Translations under genes and position numbers: made by a program | Part shown: piece after piece, positions 27,124 to 36,198 of the stretch | Position numbering within the stretch: position 1 is the first letter of the stretch | Layout: every line of letters begins with the position of its first letter | Assembly: GCF_042932805.1 (NCBI RefSeq) | Contig: NZ_CP170633.1 | Span: forward strand, 3,720,001 to 3,784,000 | Length of the DNA: 64,000 nt | Source of the DNA: Ascidiaceihabitans sp029251465 | Lineage (GTDB): Bacteria; Pseudomonadota; Alphaproteobacteria; Rhodobacterales; Rhodobacteraceae | Reading direction: 5' to 3' | The notes under the pieces: generated by a model | Told to the model about the DNA's origin: nothing | What the model saw: the letters and a program-made list of their open reading frames with translations, nothing else | The model's database searches: none

Positions 27124-28023
27124 ATGGTAGAGAAATCTAGAATGCAAATCGGTCTGCGGATTTATAAAGTCCAAGTTTATCACAATCACAAATCGCAAAT
27201 TCTAACATCCGACAAAGGCCCAGCCGATATTCTTAGTTTCATTCGGGACTGTTGTTTTGCCTTTTCAAAAAAGCCGTTGGATGATGGAGAAACGAAAATT
27301 GTCCGATTTGAGCCTAGTGCTAATTTCATAAACAGCGCTCATGGTCTAGTGAGATACGGTAAATACGGGTATGGGTCGCAAGTAGAGGACAAAAACTCCG
27401 GCGTTATTGAACATACCCGTACGATAGATCAAGCAGACATGATCCCACTATACTATCGATTTTGGCTAGCCGACGGTAAAACGTATGGTCTTGTAGGTCT
27501 TCAATCTTTTGGCGGGCTTTCCTGTGTGGATATCGTAAATCGTGCAATGATCAATACTCACGGGATGATGTACAAAGATTGGCAATTAACGATGAAGAAA
27601 GTGATGCCGAACGACGTTAAATTATATGGTAACAAAGTTGTTCGTTCTGTTCAGTTGGTTAAGAAAAATACTGACCAAAATATTGTTGACAAGGCTCTAC
27701 GGCCATCGGATTCAGATACCAAAATGGATGTTGAGCTTTTCTTAAGAGCTAGAGGGAATGGAAACTTCGGTAAGTTGAAGGACCTCAATGATAAGATCGG
27801 CGGCCATATGGAGATCGGGGATATGGAATTTTCAGGTGCTTATGCAAATGTCAAAGTTGGATCGTCATTTAAGAAGATCGGTGTGGTGGGGGTTGCAAGC
27901 ACCGCAGGTGTCATTGATCTAACGGACGACTTGGTCCTAGACGCAAATAATCACCCAACTTTGAAGAGTGTTTCTGATGAGACAACACGTCATATAGCTG
28001 ATTTTGCAACGATGCTCGGATGA
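27124..28023 (+). CDS. Unrecognised soluble protein, first gene of a two-gene cargo operon
   Basis: About 299 residues; no family recognised. It begins with β-strand-like text (QIGLRIYKVQVYHN), has a central aromatic segment (MIPLYYRFWLADGKTYGLVGLQSFGG) and a charged C-terminal part with a Gly/Val-rich turn (SSFKKIGVVGVASTAGVIDL). Codon use is AT-rich against the flanking genome. Starts at TTG 27103, ATG 27124 and ATG 27142 are all possible; none has a strong ribosome site. The stop overlaps the next gene by ATGA, so the two are translated together. Confidence 0.75.
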   Translation: MVEKSRMQIGLRIYKVQVYHNHKSQILTSDKGPADILSFIRDCCFAFSKKPLDDGETKIVRFEPSANFINSAHGLVRYGKYGYGSQVEDKNSGVIEHTRTIDQADMIPLYYRFWLADGKTYGLVGLQSFGGLSCVDIVNRAMINTHGMMYKDWQLTMKKVMPNDVKLYGNKVVRSVQLVKKNTDQNIVDKALRPSDSDTKMDVELFLRARGNGNFGKLKDLNDKIGGHMEIGDMEFSGAYANVKVGSSFKKIGVVGVASTAGVIDLTDDLVLDANNHPTLKSVSDETTRHIADFATMLG

Positions 28024-28583
28024 AAGGCAGACTCAACATAGTTTGCATTTTTCAGGACTTTTGGCGAGCCTTAGTGCGGGACTTACATCCATTGCAGGTT
28101 CTGTTTGTTTTCTTGTGTTTTTTCGGTGTCCCTCTAGGCGTTGGCATTGCCACACATGCGTTCTGCGTTCAAATCCCGAACGAACAATTCTCTTCCTTAA
28201 TTTCGGTTTATGCAATTTTCTCAGCGCTTCTTTTCGGTGCGCAAATTTCTGCGTTTTCCATTTTCAGAAGCTTGACAGAATTTCAGACATCAAGAGTCAA
28301 ACCGAATGAGGAAGACCCGGTGCTGAAAGCTTCTATTGAATCTGATGCAACAAAGAGGATTTCCGACCTGAAGTTGGCATTCAAGGACATCAACTCTAAT
28401 ATCTCCTACTTAATAATGACGGCGGTGATACTCTTAAGTATCTTAATAACTTTTGCCATTTCCGGAGTCGCAAATGTATTTTCTAGTTCTGTGGTAATAT
28501 CACTCACAGCGCATTTGGTCCTAGTACTAACCATGGTAATCAAACAGTGCCATCTTATTTTCAGCGCCGCTTACTCTGAATGA
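28020..28583 (+). CDS. Four-helix membrane protein, second gene of the cargo operon
   Basis: 187 residues. Four hydrophobic helices are evident: about 25-45 (LQVLFVFLCFFGVPLGVGIA), 58-80 (SSLISVYAIFSALLFGAQISAF), 127-150 (ISYLIMTAVILLSILITFAI) and 155-175 (SSVVISLTAHLVLVLTMVI). A charged cytoplasmic or periplasmic segment lies between helices 2 and 3. ATGA overlap with the previous gene implies a stoichiometric pair, soluble sensor plus membrane partner (inference). No family is recognised. Confidence 0.75.
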   Translation: MKGRLNIVCIFQDFWRALVRDLHPLQVLFVFLCFFGVPLGVGIATHAFCVQIPNEQFSSLISVYAIFSALLFGAQISAFSIFRSLTEFQTSRVKPNEEDPVLKASIESDATKRISDLKLAFKDINSNISYLIMTAVILLSILITFAISGVANVFSSSVVISLTAHLVLVLTMVIKQCHLIFSAAYSE

Positions 28584-28942
28584 ATTCGCTCGACGCTAGG
28601 CAATGCCATCGCAGAGAATGGCGGAAAAGATGGGCCACGACACAGCGGTTGCAAAGGCGTTTCTTGCGTTTGAATGTCAATCTGTGCATAACTTTGCCAA
28701 AATACGCTAACTGCGCATAGCTGGCCTTGGTGCGTGTCGCAGCGAAGGTCCGGTTCCCGCCCATCTTTATATCAAATGTTAAAGTGTGGCGCTGGAAGGG
28801 ATGCCCCTACTTTCAGGACTGTTCTGAGAAACCATGAAAAACCGGACATTTCCGGTGTATTGGTGAAAATCCATGTCCGCAAAAGGAACGTAAAAGCACA
28901 CATTAGCATAGTAAAAACCATGCTAATGTGTGCTTTTACATA
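28584..28942. other. Gene-free region downstream of the Rep-like gene
   Basis: 359 bp without a supported gene. It contains a 16-bp inverted repeat ACCGGA-CATT-TCCGGT (28841-28856) and, next to the rep stop codon, the long inverted repeat described separately. It may hold a replication origin or terminators for two convergent units. Confidence 0.5.
28890..28939. repeat. 20-bp perfect inverted repeat behind the Rep-like gene
   Basis: GTAAAAGCACACATTAGCAT (28890-28909) and its exact complement (28920-28939) flank a 10-nt loop. It starts 3 bp beyond the stop codon of the Rep-like gene. It can act as a transcription terminator, or as the cruciform origin nicked by a rolling-circle Rep; the sequence alone does not decide. 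Confidence 0.85.
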
Positions 28943-30346
28943 CTATTTGGTACCTTTTGTCCCATTCAGAAAGACATACCGATCTTTGGCGTCATTTAGT
29001 TGCTTTTCCGTTTTTGTCAGGTTGCTCAATGCCAGACATTTCAGGTCATTTCCGGTCTTGTCGAAGAAGTCACCAATCCCGTCTATGTCCACACCATTCA
29101 AGGCAGCCAATGAAATGCTAGTGCCCAGAATGTTCCGGATAAGGACGGAAATGTGTGTTCCTTTGTGGACCTCCTTTATCGGGTTTGGATTTGCCCCACT
29201 GTGCATTTCAAGCAAATCATCGGTCATTTCAGCCACGATGGCGTCCCAAATTGGATGGCTCGGCCAACGGCTGCGGTTGGGATCATTATTGGGTGCGGTG
29301 TAGCGCACGGTTTCGCCCGTTTGCTGTATCAGGTCACCGAACAGATCGAACAATTGCCCCCAAGTGCGGATGCCCCATGTGTCTTTTAGATAGGCTTTGC
29401 CCGCCCGAAATTCGACCCGCCATACACGGCTTATGTCCGGCTGTGTGGCGTCGATGAAATGATCCGCGTTCTCTACATAAGGTAACGTAACGGGGGAGGC
29501 GTCAGGCCCACTCTCCCTACGTACTGTTACATAACGTAGGGGCGGCAGGTTTTGCTTACGTAACGTATCGTTCCAGATCGCCCACCAATAGGTTTTGGAG
29601 CGCGCAATCACTTCGGCGCGTTTGTCGTACACAATGACTTGGCGGTTTGGCATTTTGCCCAAGGTGACGGATGTGGTGCGCCCTGACTTGCCGTTCACGG
29701 CTTTGTCCGTGTCGGTGATGTAATCACGCCGACCGGTGCCACTGTGCATGACAAAATGTTCCGGTTGTAACGTGAACGACGGTGCAAACACATCAACGCA
29801 GAAATCGACGCGGGCGATACTGACGTCATCGGCTTGGAAGCGGATACCCCAAGCGGCCAGCGTGTCCTCAACATGCGCCTTGGCACGGCCTAGTCCATAC
29901 AACGCGAGGTGCCTTGAGCCGATATTGATGCGGACGCCCCATGGGTCTTTGGGGTGAGGGCGCTTAAAGGCCCATGACGCGCCGTCGGGGCCACCGTCAA
30001 GCAGGAATTGGTATCCGGTCCCGCCGTGGTGCTTGAGGTGGAACTGAACGTCGCCATATCGGCACAACACGGATGCATTGTCAGCTTTGGCGCGGGTCTG
30101 TTCGGTTTCAAGGTAATCTAGGAACTCTGGCGTCAACGCCGCCTTGATCGACAAAGCAATGGTATCAAAGCCTTTATGTAAAATGGTCATGTCTGGAATG
30201 GTGCGTGTATTTCCAGAGGGGGGTGCTACTACCACCCCCCTTGGGGTGCGTTTGGTGGATTGTTTGGCCTGATTGGTGCCTCCGGCGGGACAGCTTAGGT
30301 TTTGGGGCCGAACTGGGTTTTGGTCGGGCGCATCATTTGTCCGCAT
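28943..30346 (-). CDS. Replication-initiation-factor-like protein (Rep_trans type)
   Basis: 467 residues from ATG 30346, which has GAGG about 8 bp upstream. The segment DVSIARVDFCVDVFAPSF resembles the strand carrying metal or catalytic residues in Rep_trans relaxase/initiators, and the later ISRVWRVEFRAGKAYLKDTWGI fits the same family, which uses a tyrosine to nick double-strand origins. Tyr residues in GKMPNRQVIVYDKRAEV are candidates. It would let the excised element replicate. An inner ATG at 30190 starts nearer the conserved part. It overlaps the preceding small gene by 14 bp. Confidence 0.65.
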   Translation of the reverse strand: MRTNDAPDQNPVRPQNLSCPAGGTNQAKQSTKRTPRGVVVAPPSGNTRTIPDMTILHKGFDTIALSIKAALTPEFLDYLETEQTRAKADNASVLCRYGDVQFHLKHHGGTGYQFLLDGGPDGASWAFKRPHPKDPWGVRINIGSRHLALYGLGRAKAHVEDTLAAWGIRFQADDVSIARVDFCVDVFAPSFTLQPEHFVMHSGTGRRDYITDTDKAVNGKSGRTTSVTLGKMPNRQVIVYDKRAEVIARSKTYWWAIWNDTLRKQNLPPLRYVTVRRESGPDASPVTLPYVENADHFIDATQPDISRVWRVEFRAGKAYLKDTWGIRTWGQLFDLFGDLIQQTGETVRYTAPNNDPNRSRWPSHPIWDAIVAEMTDDLLEMHSGANPNPIKEVHKGTHISVLIRNILGTSISLAALNGVDIDGIGDFFDKTGNDLKCLALSNLTKTEKQLNDAKDRYVFLNGTKGTK

Positions 30347-30554
30347 TTGACTGCCTCGCGATCCAATTTTCCGCGCGTTCTGCCGACTTGGCTATATTGA
30401 GCAGATCAGCATGGCCGTAGCTGGTCGTGTTTTGCCATTGGCCTTCGCTGTTTTTGTAAGAGCGCGACAGATCGACAGAATAGAAGCCGTCGTTATCCCA
30501 GATGGTTGCGTTGATTAGCCCCAATTTGAACTTGAAGGCGGGTTGTTTGGACAT
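30333..30554 (-). CDS. Small conserved integrative-element protein
   Basis: 73 residues from ATG 30554 with AAGGGA 6 bp upstream. The body KLGLINATIWDNDGFYSVDL then RSYKN...TTSYGHADLLNIAKSAERAENWIARQ is a pattern I know from small proteins beside rep or relaxase genes on proteobacterial elements; its function is unknown, and the single-domain β-rich start suggests an OB-like fold (inference). It overlaps the Rep-like gene. Confidence 0.75.
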   Translation of the reverse strand: MSKQPAFKFKLGLINATIWDNDGFYSVDLSRSYKNSEGQWQNTTSYGHADLLNIAKSAERAENWIARQSNADK

Positions 30555-30691
30555 GGTAAATCCCTTTCGGATTGGATTGACGACAGACATAGAAAGGGCG
30601 CGCAGTCGCGAAACCACGCGCCCATTTGAAAGCCTTTCGGCCCCAAAATCCTCAAAGGTGCTGTCAGGCCCCTTGAGGCAAAACTGGTGTG

Positions 30692-30910
30692 TTAGATGGT
30701 TTGAGCGGTGTTGCTCACCGTGCGCGCTGCGATCCACTTTTCCAGATCGGTGCGACGGTAACGAACCGAGCGGGACGAGACCTTTACAAAGTCAGGACCA
30801 CCGCCGCGATGCCGCCAATTTTGGAGCGCACGGACGGAATAACAAAGGATCGACGCGGCTTCGCGTTCATCGACTAGGGTGGATGCGGAATGTGTATCTT
30901 GCTGTGTCAT
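30692..30910 (-). CDS. AlpA-type helix-turn-helix regulator/excisionase
   Basis: 72 residues. The core LVDEREAASILCYSVRALQNWRHRGGGPDFVKVSSRSVRYRRTDLEKWI is the MerR-like winged HTH of AlpA/Xis proteins: a recognition helix, then a wing with VRYRR. Such proteins control excision and element gene expression. It lies between the small element gene and the 31081 gene, all on the minus strand with the integrase. Confidence 0.85.
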   Translation of the reverse strand: MTQQDTHSASTLVDEREAASILCYSVRALQNWRHRGGGPDFVKVSSRSVRYRRTDLEKWIAARTVSNTAQTI

Positions 30911-31080
30911 TTGCTCTGCTCACTTGGTTTGAATTTGTGAGACAAACGTAACTAAGCGATTCCATTCCAAACAGTCGGGGGGCTTACACAAAATTGACTG
31001 CTTAACATTGATGGGGTTTTGGAACCCCTTATTTGTATGACCTAAATCCAATAACTATTTCAAACCACATCCTGTTGCAC

Positions 31081-31935
31081 TCAAACATCACTAGGCTTTG
31101 AAGGCTTGCCGCCCTTTCGCCAGTCGTTCGGAGCGTACAGCTCCCAAACTGCATCGAGCTTCTTTTCTAGACGATCCAATTCTTCAACACGGGCAAACTT
31201 TTCTTCGTACTCTCTCAGAACCATTTGACGGCTTAAGCGCTCTTTCTTTGCTGAAAAATCGGAAACAAGATCTTTGAACCAAAGGACGAAATCATCTTCG
31301 ACAGGTGTTTTTCGATACATTGATAAGTCCCCTTGCAAAGGCTCAGCCCATTGCTCAAACGCCCTTTTGAGAAAGTACGCTCTATATTTTTGCCGCCGCG
31401 CAGGGGATGCTGGTGTCACAACGTATGAATGCGAAAAACTAACCCTAAAATCTTTGTGGTTCGTCCAGTCAGCCATTGATCCAAACACCGTTCCTGAACC
31501 GAGATAGGTTTTTAGATCAACCTTGCGAATGGCATTGCAAATGAGGCTTTCGACGGCTTGCTTTCGCTCAAATGCAAGTGCGTCTCTTATACGGTTGTCA
31601 TAGCTTCGGCCAAATTCATGTGCCGCAGTCTTGGCGTGATCTGCCTCAGGTTGCGCGATATCCAGCTTTTTCTTTAGTGCGTCATAGCTCGCTTGATCAC
31701 CACCTGAGTAAAGGCCCATCCTTATTTCCGTCGCAATTCTCTGTTTAAATTCAGCTTGGGCGTTCAAGCGGTCCTTTTCTTCCCTAAGCGTCTCGCCCGA
31801 ACTTTCAGGCCAAGACGAAATTTCCAGTCCGGTCCAAGCATCGGGGAACATGAAGCATCCAAGTGCATGAAATGCTTCGTTCAGCGAGAAGTATTGGCTT
31901 CGGTCAAATTGAAGTCTTGGAAAAGTATAGGCCAT
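31081..31935 (-). CDS. Unrecognised island protein with C-terminal coiled coil
   Basis: 284 residues, no family recognised. It opens AYTFPRLQFDRSQYFSLNEAFHALG, has charged helical stretches at about 50-125, and a C-terminal heptad-like region (EKFARVEELDRLEKKLDAVWELYAP). No signal peptide or membrane helix. It begins 33 bp after the integrase stop, so the two may be cotranscribed. The opening resembles a small regulatory module that reads an element signal, but this is only a guess. Confidence 0.7.
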   Translation of the reverse strand: MAYTFPRLQFDRSQYFSLNEAFHALGCFMFPDAWTGLEISSWPESSGETLREEKDRLNAQAEFKQRIATEIRMGLYSGGDQASYDALKKKLDIAQPEADHAKTAAHEFGRSYDNRIRDALAFERKQAVESLICNAIRKVDLKTYLGSGTVFGSMADWTNHKDFRVSFSHSYVVTPASPARRQKYRAYFLKRAFEQWAEPLQGDLSMYRKTPVEDDFVLWFKDLVSDFSAKKERLSRQMVLREYEEKFARVEELDRLEKKLDAVWELYAPNDWRKGGKPSKPSDV

Positions 31936-31968
31936 GTAGGAGACTCGCGGTTCTGGTGTGAGATTTAA

Positions 31969-33126
31969 CTACGCCACACTTCCCAACGTCGCCGCAAGCC
32001 GATTGGCAATCTGTCCGGCGGCTTTTTGCACCGCATCATCTGACAAATGCGCATAGCGCAGCGTTGTGGACAGGTTTTTGTGACCTAAAATCTCTTTCAG
32101 CGTGAAAGGATCAATTCCATTCATCACGGCGACAGACGCATAGGTGTGGCGCAGATCGTGAATACGAACGTCACTCAGCCCTGCGCGCGCTCTTATTCTG
32201 CGCCAAGGTTTCTGCAGGTCGTTATAGTGGCCCTCACCGTGGGTGCCTAAGATGACGTAAGGGTTCCCGTCGCGCCTCTCTAACGTGTCAATTAACGCGC
32301 GTGCTGCGCGGGGCAAGGGGATGCGCCGCCGTCCTGTTTTACTGTCAGGCAATTCCAAGTGCGTCTGTGTCACATAATCCCATTTTAGCTTTTGAATTTC
32401 GCCAAGACGGCAACCCGTAAGCAGTAAAAGGTAGAACGTGGCGAAGACGTAACGGCTAATTTTTTCGCGTTGCAACATGTCGGCCAGAACCTCGCCAAGC
32501 CGTTCTTGCTCCTCCTCGCTCAAATACCGTTTCTTTTCCTCTTCCGGATACCGCTTGATCCGTTTTGTCGGGTTCGTGTTCATCGGGCGCAGCCCCCAAT
32601 CTTCGGCAAGGTTCAACATCTTGGACAGAACCATCACGCACCGATTGGCCTGATAGGGTGTTTCACGCCGCTTTAAGTGCAGCGCCTGAATATCCACAAA
32701 GGTGATTTCAGACGTTTTAATGCCACCCAAAATCGGATTAACGACCTTGTTTAGCAGGTTGGTGTAATCGTAATGGGTTGTCGGTTTGCAATGCAACGCG
32801 ACGTGCTCTCTTAGGAATCGTTCGCCAAGTTCCTTGATTGACGGACTGCGCAATCGCGCTTTGCGCTCTGCTGCTGGATCAGAGCCGCGCGCCACGTCTG
32901 CTTGCGCCAGCTTGGCATCCTTGCGCGCCTCGTCAGCAGTCAAGATGCCATGCTTGCCAAGGGTCTTGCGACGGGTGCGCCCGTGCAGCTTATATTGCAC
33001 AACAAAGACCTTGCGACCTGTCGGATATATCCGCACGCCAAAGCCTGCCAAATCGTCATCCCAAAGGATGGTTTCTTTAGCGGGGTTTGGTATGCTGTCC
33101 ACATATCGTTTGGTCAGTTTTGTCAT
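31969..33126 (-). CDS. int: Tyrosine site-specific integrase
   Basis: 385 residues. An Arm-DNA-binding N-terminus (LTKRYVDSIPNP...FGVRIYPTGRKVFVVQYKLHGRTRRKTLG) is followed by a SAM-like core domain and a catalytic domain with R in TGCRLGEIQKLKWD, HxxR in IHDLRHTYASVA, LGHKNLSTT and the nucleophile Tyr in LRYAHL. It acts on the 57-bp repeats; the gene's 5' end is 178 bp from attR. Confidence 0.96.
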   Translation of the reverse strand: MTKLTKRYVDSIPNPAKETILWDDDLAGFGVRIYPTGRKVFVVQYKLHGRTRRKTLGKHGILTADEARKDAKLAQADVARGSDPAAERKARLRSPSIKELGERFLREHVALHCKPTTHYDYTNLLNKVVNPILGGIKTSEITFVDIQALHLKRRETPYQANRCVMVLSKMLNLAEDWGLRPMNTNPTKRIKRYPEEEKKRYLSEEEQERLGEVLADMLQREKISRYVFATFYLLLLTGCRLGEIQKLKWDYVTQTHLELPDSKTGRRRIPLPRAARALIDTLERRDGNPYVILGTHGEGHYNDLQKPWRRIRARAGLSDVRIHDLRHTYASVAVMNGIDPFTLKEILGHKNLSTTLRYAHLSDDAVQKAAGQIANRLAATLGSVA

Positions 33127-33303
33127 CGGGTCACTCGCTTGAAATTACCAAATCCGGAAGCCTACCGGAAGACTCGTGCAGCGTTTCATAGCGTCAGTAA
33201 TGTTAGGCGAGCGGGCGAATGGTCAAGAATAAATGTTTATATTCAGTCATTTATGGCCGATGAGCGCGATGTGGCGAAATTGAGCGAAACCCCTTGCTGG
33301 CCG

Positions 33304-33360
33304 CTTTTAATCAGTAGGTCTCCGGTTCGAACCCGGACGGGCTCACCATTTTTTGTTTTA
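33304..33360 (+). repeat. attR: right 57-bp direct repeat with partial tRNA-Lys
   Basis: Identical to 24187-24243. It holds the 3' part of tRNA-Lys without the 5' half, so it is not a functional tRNA gene; it marks the right end of the element. Confidence 0.95.
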
Positions 33361-33747
33361 TTGTCATTGGGCCATAACAGTGCGGATTTGGAGCATAAGC
33401 TTGCAAATTCGCCCGTATGGTTAGCTTTCAACATCAACTTGAGTCTGCAATCGAGATGATGCCTCGCTTTGGACTAGTCGAGACAATCTCGGCGGATAGT
33501 TCAGTTGGAAAGGCAACGGATTGGTAGGCAACGGCGCGTAACCGCGTCGTCGAACTGAGCCTCAGTTAAGAAATTTGATCTGATTGAAGGCTCCAACAAA
33601 CCAAGGTTAGATCGATTGCCTTTCGCGATTTGTGTTTTCTGCTAGGAAAGTCACTGCTAGAGAACTTTGCCATCACACAGCAAGTGCGTATTTTCTGTAT
33701 TGAATCAGTAGCCTTGATGATAACCATTTTAGATGGAGGACTCGTAG
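33361..33747. other. Gene-free region right of attR with a tRNA-like remnant
   Basis: 387 bp without a supported gene. About 33486-33562 has tRNA-like text (GGATAGTTCAGTTGG ... CGTCGTCGAACTGAGCC) but does not fold into a standard cloverleaf by eye; at best a decayed tRNA. The end holds GGAGGA for the following gene. Confidence 0.4.
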
Positions 33748-35271
33748 TTGTCAGGTAGAAAGCAGCATTATATTCCGCAGCATTTTCAACAGCCGTTTGC
33801 AATAAAAGGCTCTCAGCGGAAAATCTGGCTGTATCGCAAGGGAAAGCCCGAACCCATACCAGCTTCCATAGGAGACACAGCCGCTCAACGGGACTTTTAC
33901 ACTAAGCCATCCGACGATGATTTGCCGACGCTTGACGATCTTATTACCTAATATGAGCAAACTATGCATAGCACAGTGGACGAGCTCAGATCGTTAAATG
34001 TCGGTGATAACATCGATCCACTGGTGATCGCCGAAGTCGTCACACACTTGGCGATACGCTCTTCATACATGCGGGGCATAGTCGAAGATGCTGCTGAATC
34101 AATGGTAGAAGTCATTGAAGCGACAGCTAAGGGAAATATTGATGGCAGAGCGATCAAATTTCCAGCACACAAAGTACCGTCAGCAGTAGAGAAGTTGATC
34201 TTAGAAGAATTTGATAAACGTGGGCTATAAGAGTTAACGCCTGTCGATGGGAAGACCCTGCCGAAACTCCTATATTTTGCCTTGCGGGAAGGTGCTGATC
34301 AGTTCCTTGCAGAAGCAAGAGGCCTATTGGATCACTTGATCGGGGAATTAGAGGAGAAATCGCCACAACTTGGCCACAGAACGCAGACTTCCGTGCTTTC
34401 AGAAAGCATGGCTCCCACCGCAAGAATAAAAAAACTGGCGTTGCTTGACTGGCGGGTTAAGGCAAGTCCGAACGGTCACGCAATTCTACCTGATAGTACA
34501 AGCATTGCATTTAATGGTACGGAATGGACATCGCTGCTTTTTGTTAGCAATGACGAGATTGAAGCAGTTGTGCTTCCTCTCACCCCCGACCGTTTAGCGG
34601 TAGGTGTTCGAAAGGGTTGCGCAGTACCAAATCTTACTGCTTTTGATGAGTTAGCGGCACGGGCATCCCATACATTCTTTTTGTCTTCGGAGCGTCGCAA
34701 AGAGCATGATGATTTCCTTCCTATTCTCGGTGGCAAGGTGCATGAGCAAGTCTCCAGCATGACTAAAGGCGCAATGACGCAAGCCGTTGATGAAATGCTC
34801 AGGGCTGATCCCCACCTACTTTATGAGGCGCAAGCTGAGCACGCGGTGAATGAATCTTGGTCAAACCCAGAAAAAGGAGAACAAATTAATTTCTCCTTGC
34901 AGCTTTTCGATTTTGGCGATGATGCGCTTGCAAACGGAGTAGCTGAAACGATCAAGCAAATATTGATTACATTCTCAAAACATTTACCTGTCTATGATCT
35001 CAGCGGGTTTGTATTCGCCAATGACTACCGAACAGCTCTCAAATCTGTGGAGAGAGGTTTCGATGCAAGAAATGACCTTGAACCAATAGAAGACGACAAC
35101 AAAGTTGGTGTTAGTATGCCCCTTTCAGTTCTGAAGGACGGGAAGGTCCGGACGGTAGTCGTGAGTCGAAGTAGCATTGCTATCGATTTAGTCTCAGACG
35201 ATGAGAGTGCGAAGACCGAGGCGACAAGCATTATTCTGCACAATCTATCAAGCGCTGCGTTAACAAGCTGA
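33748..35271 (+). pseudogene. DUF4238-type gene with two in-frame TAA stops, 3' end replaced by an IS
   Basis: One frame of 508 codons from TTG 33748 (GGAGGA 7 bp upstream) holds TAA at codons 68 (33949) and 161 (34228) but is otherwise open. The first part (KQHYIPQHFQQPFA...KIWLYRKGKPEPIP...AAQRDFYT) matches the DUF4238 N-terminus. Both stops could derive from CAA codons by one C-to-T change each. The terminal TGA is the first three bases of the adjacent IS inverted repeat, so the original C-terminus is lost. DUF4238 genes often sit in defence or mobile contexts; this copy is probably dead. Confidence 0.85.
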
Positions 35272-35286
35272 GGTGCCCCTAGTTTC

Positions 35287-36198
35287 CTAGACGCCCGCCT
35301 TGTTCATTTTTCTTTGTTCTGTTTCATAGTCAACTGGCGACAGCATGCCGTTGTTGGTGTGCTTGCGGGTCGGGTTGTAGAACATCTCGATGTAGTCGAA
35401 CACGTCCTGTCTTGCTGCGTCGCGTGTGACATATGTCCGCCGCCTGACGCGTTCCCGTTTCAAAAGCTGGAAGAAGCTTTCAGCCACCGCATTGTCATGG
35501 CAGTTCCCACGTCTGCTCATGCTGGCATCCAGATTGTGTTTGTCCAGGAACGATTGCCACTCTTTGCCCGTGAACTGCGATCCTTGATCAGAATGGATCA
35601 TCACCTTGGTCTTTGGTTTGCGCCGCCAAACAGCAGCTAACAGTGCTTGCAAAGCAAGATCAGTTGTCATGCGCGACTGCATTGACCAGCCAACGACACG
35701 CCGCGAGAACAGATCAATGACCACAGCGAGATACGACCAGCCCTCATGCGTTCTGATGTAGGTAATGTCTGTCACCCATACCGTATCGGGCGCATCAACT
35801 TCGAAATGACGGTCCAAGGTGTTGTCGGCAACAACAGCAGGCTTGCCGCCATAGCGCCCTGGACGGCGTCTGTAGTCAATCTGTGCCGAGATGCCTGCTA
35901 AGCTGGTCAAACGTGCAACACGGTTCTCTGAGCAGGTCTCGCCTTGATCCAAAAGATCATCGTGCAGTTTGCGGTAGCCGTAGACCTTGCCGCTGTCCGT
36001 CCATGCCTGTTGCAGCAGATCAGTTTGCCGAGCGTCTTCAAGCGCACGCTGGCTCAACGGTTCTTTAACCCATGCGTAAAAGCCACTGAAATGCACCATC
36101 AGCACACGACACATTGACCGCACCGAAAACTCCGCCCGATGAGCCTCAATAAATGCGTACTTCACTGAGACTCTCGCGCGAAGTTCCCTCTCGTGCAT
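35287..36198 (-). CDS. IS3-family transposase, OrfB
   Basis: 303 residues. The rve integrase core has D in WVTDITYI, D in IHSDQGSQF and E in AVAESFFQLLK, spaced as the DDE triad, and the usual start VKYAFIEAHR. It overlaps orfA by 53 bp and lies in the +1 frame relative to orfA, not the -1 frame of normal IS3 frameshifting, so production of the OrfAB fusion is doubtful. Confidence 0.93.
   Translation of the reverse strand: MHERELRARVSVKYAFIEAHRAEFSVRSMCRVLMVHFSGFYAWVKEPLSQRALEDARQTDLLQQAWTDSGKVYGYRKLHDDLLDQGETCSENRVARLTSLAGISAQIDYRRRPGRYGGKPAVVADNTLDRHFEVDAPDTVWVTDITYIRTHEGWSYLAVVIDLFSRRVVGWSMQSRMTTDLALQALLAAVWRRKPKTKVMIHSDQGSQFTGKEWQSFLDKHNLDASMSRRGNCHDNAVAESFFQLLKRERVRRRTYVTRDAARQDVFDYIEMFYNPTRKHTNNGMLSPVDYETEQRKMNKAGV

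Larger units (their letters stand above)
24187..33360. mobile_element. 9.1-kb integrative element in tRNA-Lys
   Basis: Bounded by perfect 57-bp repeats, one containing the 3' part of tRNA-Lys. It carries a tyrosine integrase next to the right repeat, an AlpA-type regulator, a small element protein, a Rep-like protein, a long inverted repeat, and cargo genes of visibly lower GC than the flanks. The unit length between repeats is 9,117 bp. No conjugation genes are seen, so it is probably mobilisable or satellite-like rather than self-transmissible (inference). Confidence 0.93.

Noticed and set aside
33243..33437. Minus-strand frame containing NGEPVRVRTGDLLIKS
   Set aside because: It reads the antisense of the tRNA-Lys 3' copy in attR; this peptide is a familiar false gene at tRNA sequences.
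33486..33562. Possible tRNA right of attR
   Set aside because: D-arm-like and T-arm-like text is present but no complete cloverleaf forms by eye; kept only as a remnant note.
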